Source: Acidobacteriota bacterium (GTDB lineage Bacteria > Acidobacteriota > Terriglobia > UBA7540). Taken from it: DNA of 6,858 bases. The stretch is taken from NCBI GenBank assembly GCA_003224665.1, contig QHZM01000024.1, forward strand, positions 1 through 6,858, read 5' to 3'. Both the position numbers and the translations under genes were made by a program. Of the stretch, positions 5,710 through 6,858 are shown piece after piece (positions within the stretch are counted from its first letter, which is position 1; each line of letters opens with the position of its first letter). The notes under the pieces are model-generated. The model searched no databases. It was given only the letters and a program-made list of their open reading frames with translations, and was not told the origin of the DNA.

Positions 5710-6858
5710 ATGCATGCTGTTTTTGAAGCGTTACGTTCTCCTCGGTTGCCTGGGCGTTTGGTTGGCTTGTTTGTTGGGATTGCCGTTCTCCTGCTTCGAA
5801 TGACCAGCGTGCTGGAACCGTGGGAACTTCTTGCCTACGACTGGTCCATGAAAACACGACCGAGCGTGAGGGCCCTTGATTCACGTATCATGCTGATCGG
5901 CATCACGGAGCAGGATATTCAGGCGATGGGCCGCTGGCCGTTGACGGATGCCACGCTGGCCCGGGCTTTGGATAAGCTCCTTCAACACCAGCCAAGGGCC
6001 ATTGGGATTGATATCTATCGAGATATCCCAGTTCCTCCAGGGCAGAAAGCGCTTGAGTCGGTCCTGGCGACTCATCCGAACATAATCATGGTCATGAAAT
6101 TCGGTCGTGACGCCCATGCCAGGGTCAACCCGCCAGCGGTGTTGAGAGGTACCGACCGAGTCGCCTTTAATGATCTGCTTCTAGATCGCGATGGGATTGT
6201 GCGTCGAGGCCTGCTCTTTATGGATGAGGGGGAAGAAAGCGCATCTTCGTTTGCTCTACGCCTTGCAATACAGTACCTGCAAGCGGCAGGGATCACACCC
6301 CAACCAGACTTGGTGAACCCTCAGCATCTCCGCTTGGGACAAACCACTTTCAGACCGCTGGAACCCAATGATGGCGGCTATGTCGGGGTCGATGCTCGAG
6401 GCTATCAAGTGCTCCTTGATTATATGGGAACGAGCCGTCCAGTTCCTTCTTATCCGTTAAGCACCCTTCTTGCTGGCCAGATCCCAGGCGAGGCCATCCA
6501 AGGGAAAATTGTGTTGGTTGGAGTCACGGCCACAAGCGTGCCGGATGTCTTCCACATTCCTGACAGCTCGGGCCTTGTTGGGGACCGCGGAACTGTGTAC
6601 GGGGTGCTCGTGCATGCTGTCATGGTTAACCAGTTGCTGGGCGCCGCCCTTGATGGACTCTCGCCGCTGGCGACTCTAAGCGAACCCCAAGAATCCCTCT
6701 GGATTCTGATGTGGGGACTTCTAGGGGGACTGATCGGATATCTGGGACGATCGACCGTGCGATTCGTGGTCTTGACGATCAGCGGCTTGATGTTGCTCAG
6801 CCTTATCGCTCAGACTGCGATGATGAAGGGATGGTGGATTCCGTTAATTCCCCCGGCC
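5710..6858 (+). CDS. CHASE2-domain transmembrane sensor, N-terminal part (3' truncated)
   Basis: The frame is open from the ATG at 5710 to the window end, giving 383 residues with no stop. CHASE2 is an extracytoplasmic sensory domain held between an N-terminal membrane anchor and usually three further membrane helices, ahead of an output domain such as a nucleotide cyclase, histidine kinase or Ser/Thr kinase. Visible here are an N-terminal anchor (about 16-31) and the CHASE2 domain (about 36-312), with GRWPLTDATLARAL (73-86), AIGIDIY (97-103), LLLDRDGIVRRG (156-167), GKIVLVGVTATSVPDV (265-280) and VYGVLVHAVMVNQLL (296-310). Membrane helices follow at about 330-347 and 351-370, with a third starting near 375. 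The ligand is unknown. The output domain lies beyond the window, so the signalling type cannot be stated. The gene follows the CHAT gene by 15 bases and is probably co-transcribed. Sampled lines here are about 48-57% GC, lower than the TpsA region. Confidence 0.94.
   Translation, partial: MHAVFEALRSPRLPGRLVGLFVGIAVLLLRMTSVLEPWELLAYDWSMKTRPSVRALDSRIMLIGITEQDIQAMGRWPLTDATLARALDKLLQHQPRAIGIDIYRDIPVPPGQKALESVLATHPNIIMVMKFGRDAHARVNPPAVLRGTDRVAFNDLLLDRDGIVRRGLLFMDEGEESASSFALRLAIQYLQAAGITPQPDLVNPQHLRLGQTTFRPLEPNDGGYVGVDARGYQVLLDYMGTSRPVPSYPLSTLLAGQIPGEAIQGKIVLVGVTATSVPDVFHIPDSSGLVGDRGTVYGVLVHAVMVNQLLGAALDGLSPLATLSEPQESLWILMWGLLGGLIGYLGRSTVRFVVLTISGLMLLSLIAQTAMMKGWWIPLIPPA

Noticed and set aside
5694..5726. 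ATG overlapping the CHAT stop as start of the next gene
   Set aside because: The frame ends after 10 codons; the CHASE2 frame starts at 5710 with its own GGAGA site.
6010..6027. Perfect inverted repeat: GATATCT, ATCG loop, AGATATC
   Set aside because: The 7-base AT-rich arms lie within the CHASE2 coding frame (encoding the conserved GIDIY region), have no T-run, and are too weak to call a terminator or operator; coincidence is likely.

Overview
The window is a compact four-gene stretch, all on the + strand, from a Gram-negative (double-membrane) bacterium of fairly high GC. It encodes a two-partner secretion (TPS) pair followed by an exported TPR-CHAT protein and a CHASE2 membrane sensor. 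An outer-membrane TpsB transporter requires a diderm host. Genes of this kind in this arrangement are, from memory, typical of cyanobacteria, Nitrospirota and some Proteobacteria. The composition and loose sequence style make a Nitrospira-like host my best guess, but this is a low-confidence inference.

Layout. Positions 3-1487 hold the 3' part of a large TpsA-type exoprotein (filamentous-haemagglutinin-like). It has at least 13 degenerate repeats of about 29 residues that look like a beta-helix stalk, then a non-repetitive C-terminal tail with the only two cysteines. Its stop overlaps the ATG of the next gene (ATGA, 1484-1487). Positions 1484-3283 encode the partner TpsB/FhaC/ShlB-family outer-membrane transporter: signal peptide, long proline-rich linker, two POTRA domains, and a beta-barrel with the VRGY and FxDxG motifs. 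After a 2-base gap, 3286-5694 encodes an 802-residue protein with an export signal, TPR repeats and a C-terminal CHAT (caspase-like) peptidase domain with an intact His/Cys dyad. After 15 bases, 5710 to the window end encodes the N-terminal 383 residues of a CHASE2-domain membrane protein whose output domain lies outside the window.

How the genes may work together. TpsB exports TpsA across the outer membrane (established for the family). The exported CHAT protein and the periplasmic CHASE2 sensor domain would sit in the same compartment that TpsA crosses. The tight spacing indicates one transcript. A working model, which is inference only, is a surface-adhesin module with its own periplasmic protease/TPR scaffold and a sensor that reports on the envelope or the secretion process. 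There is no intergenic stretch longer than 15 bases. I see no RNA gene, mobile element, CRISPR array, promoter or terminator in the window; the operon promoter must lie upstream of position 1 and the end of the operon beyond 6858.
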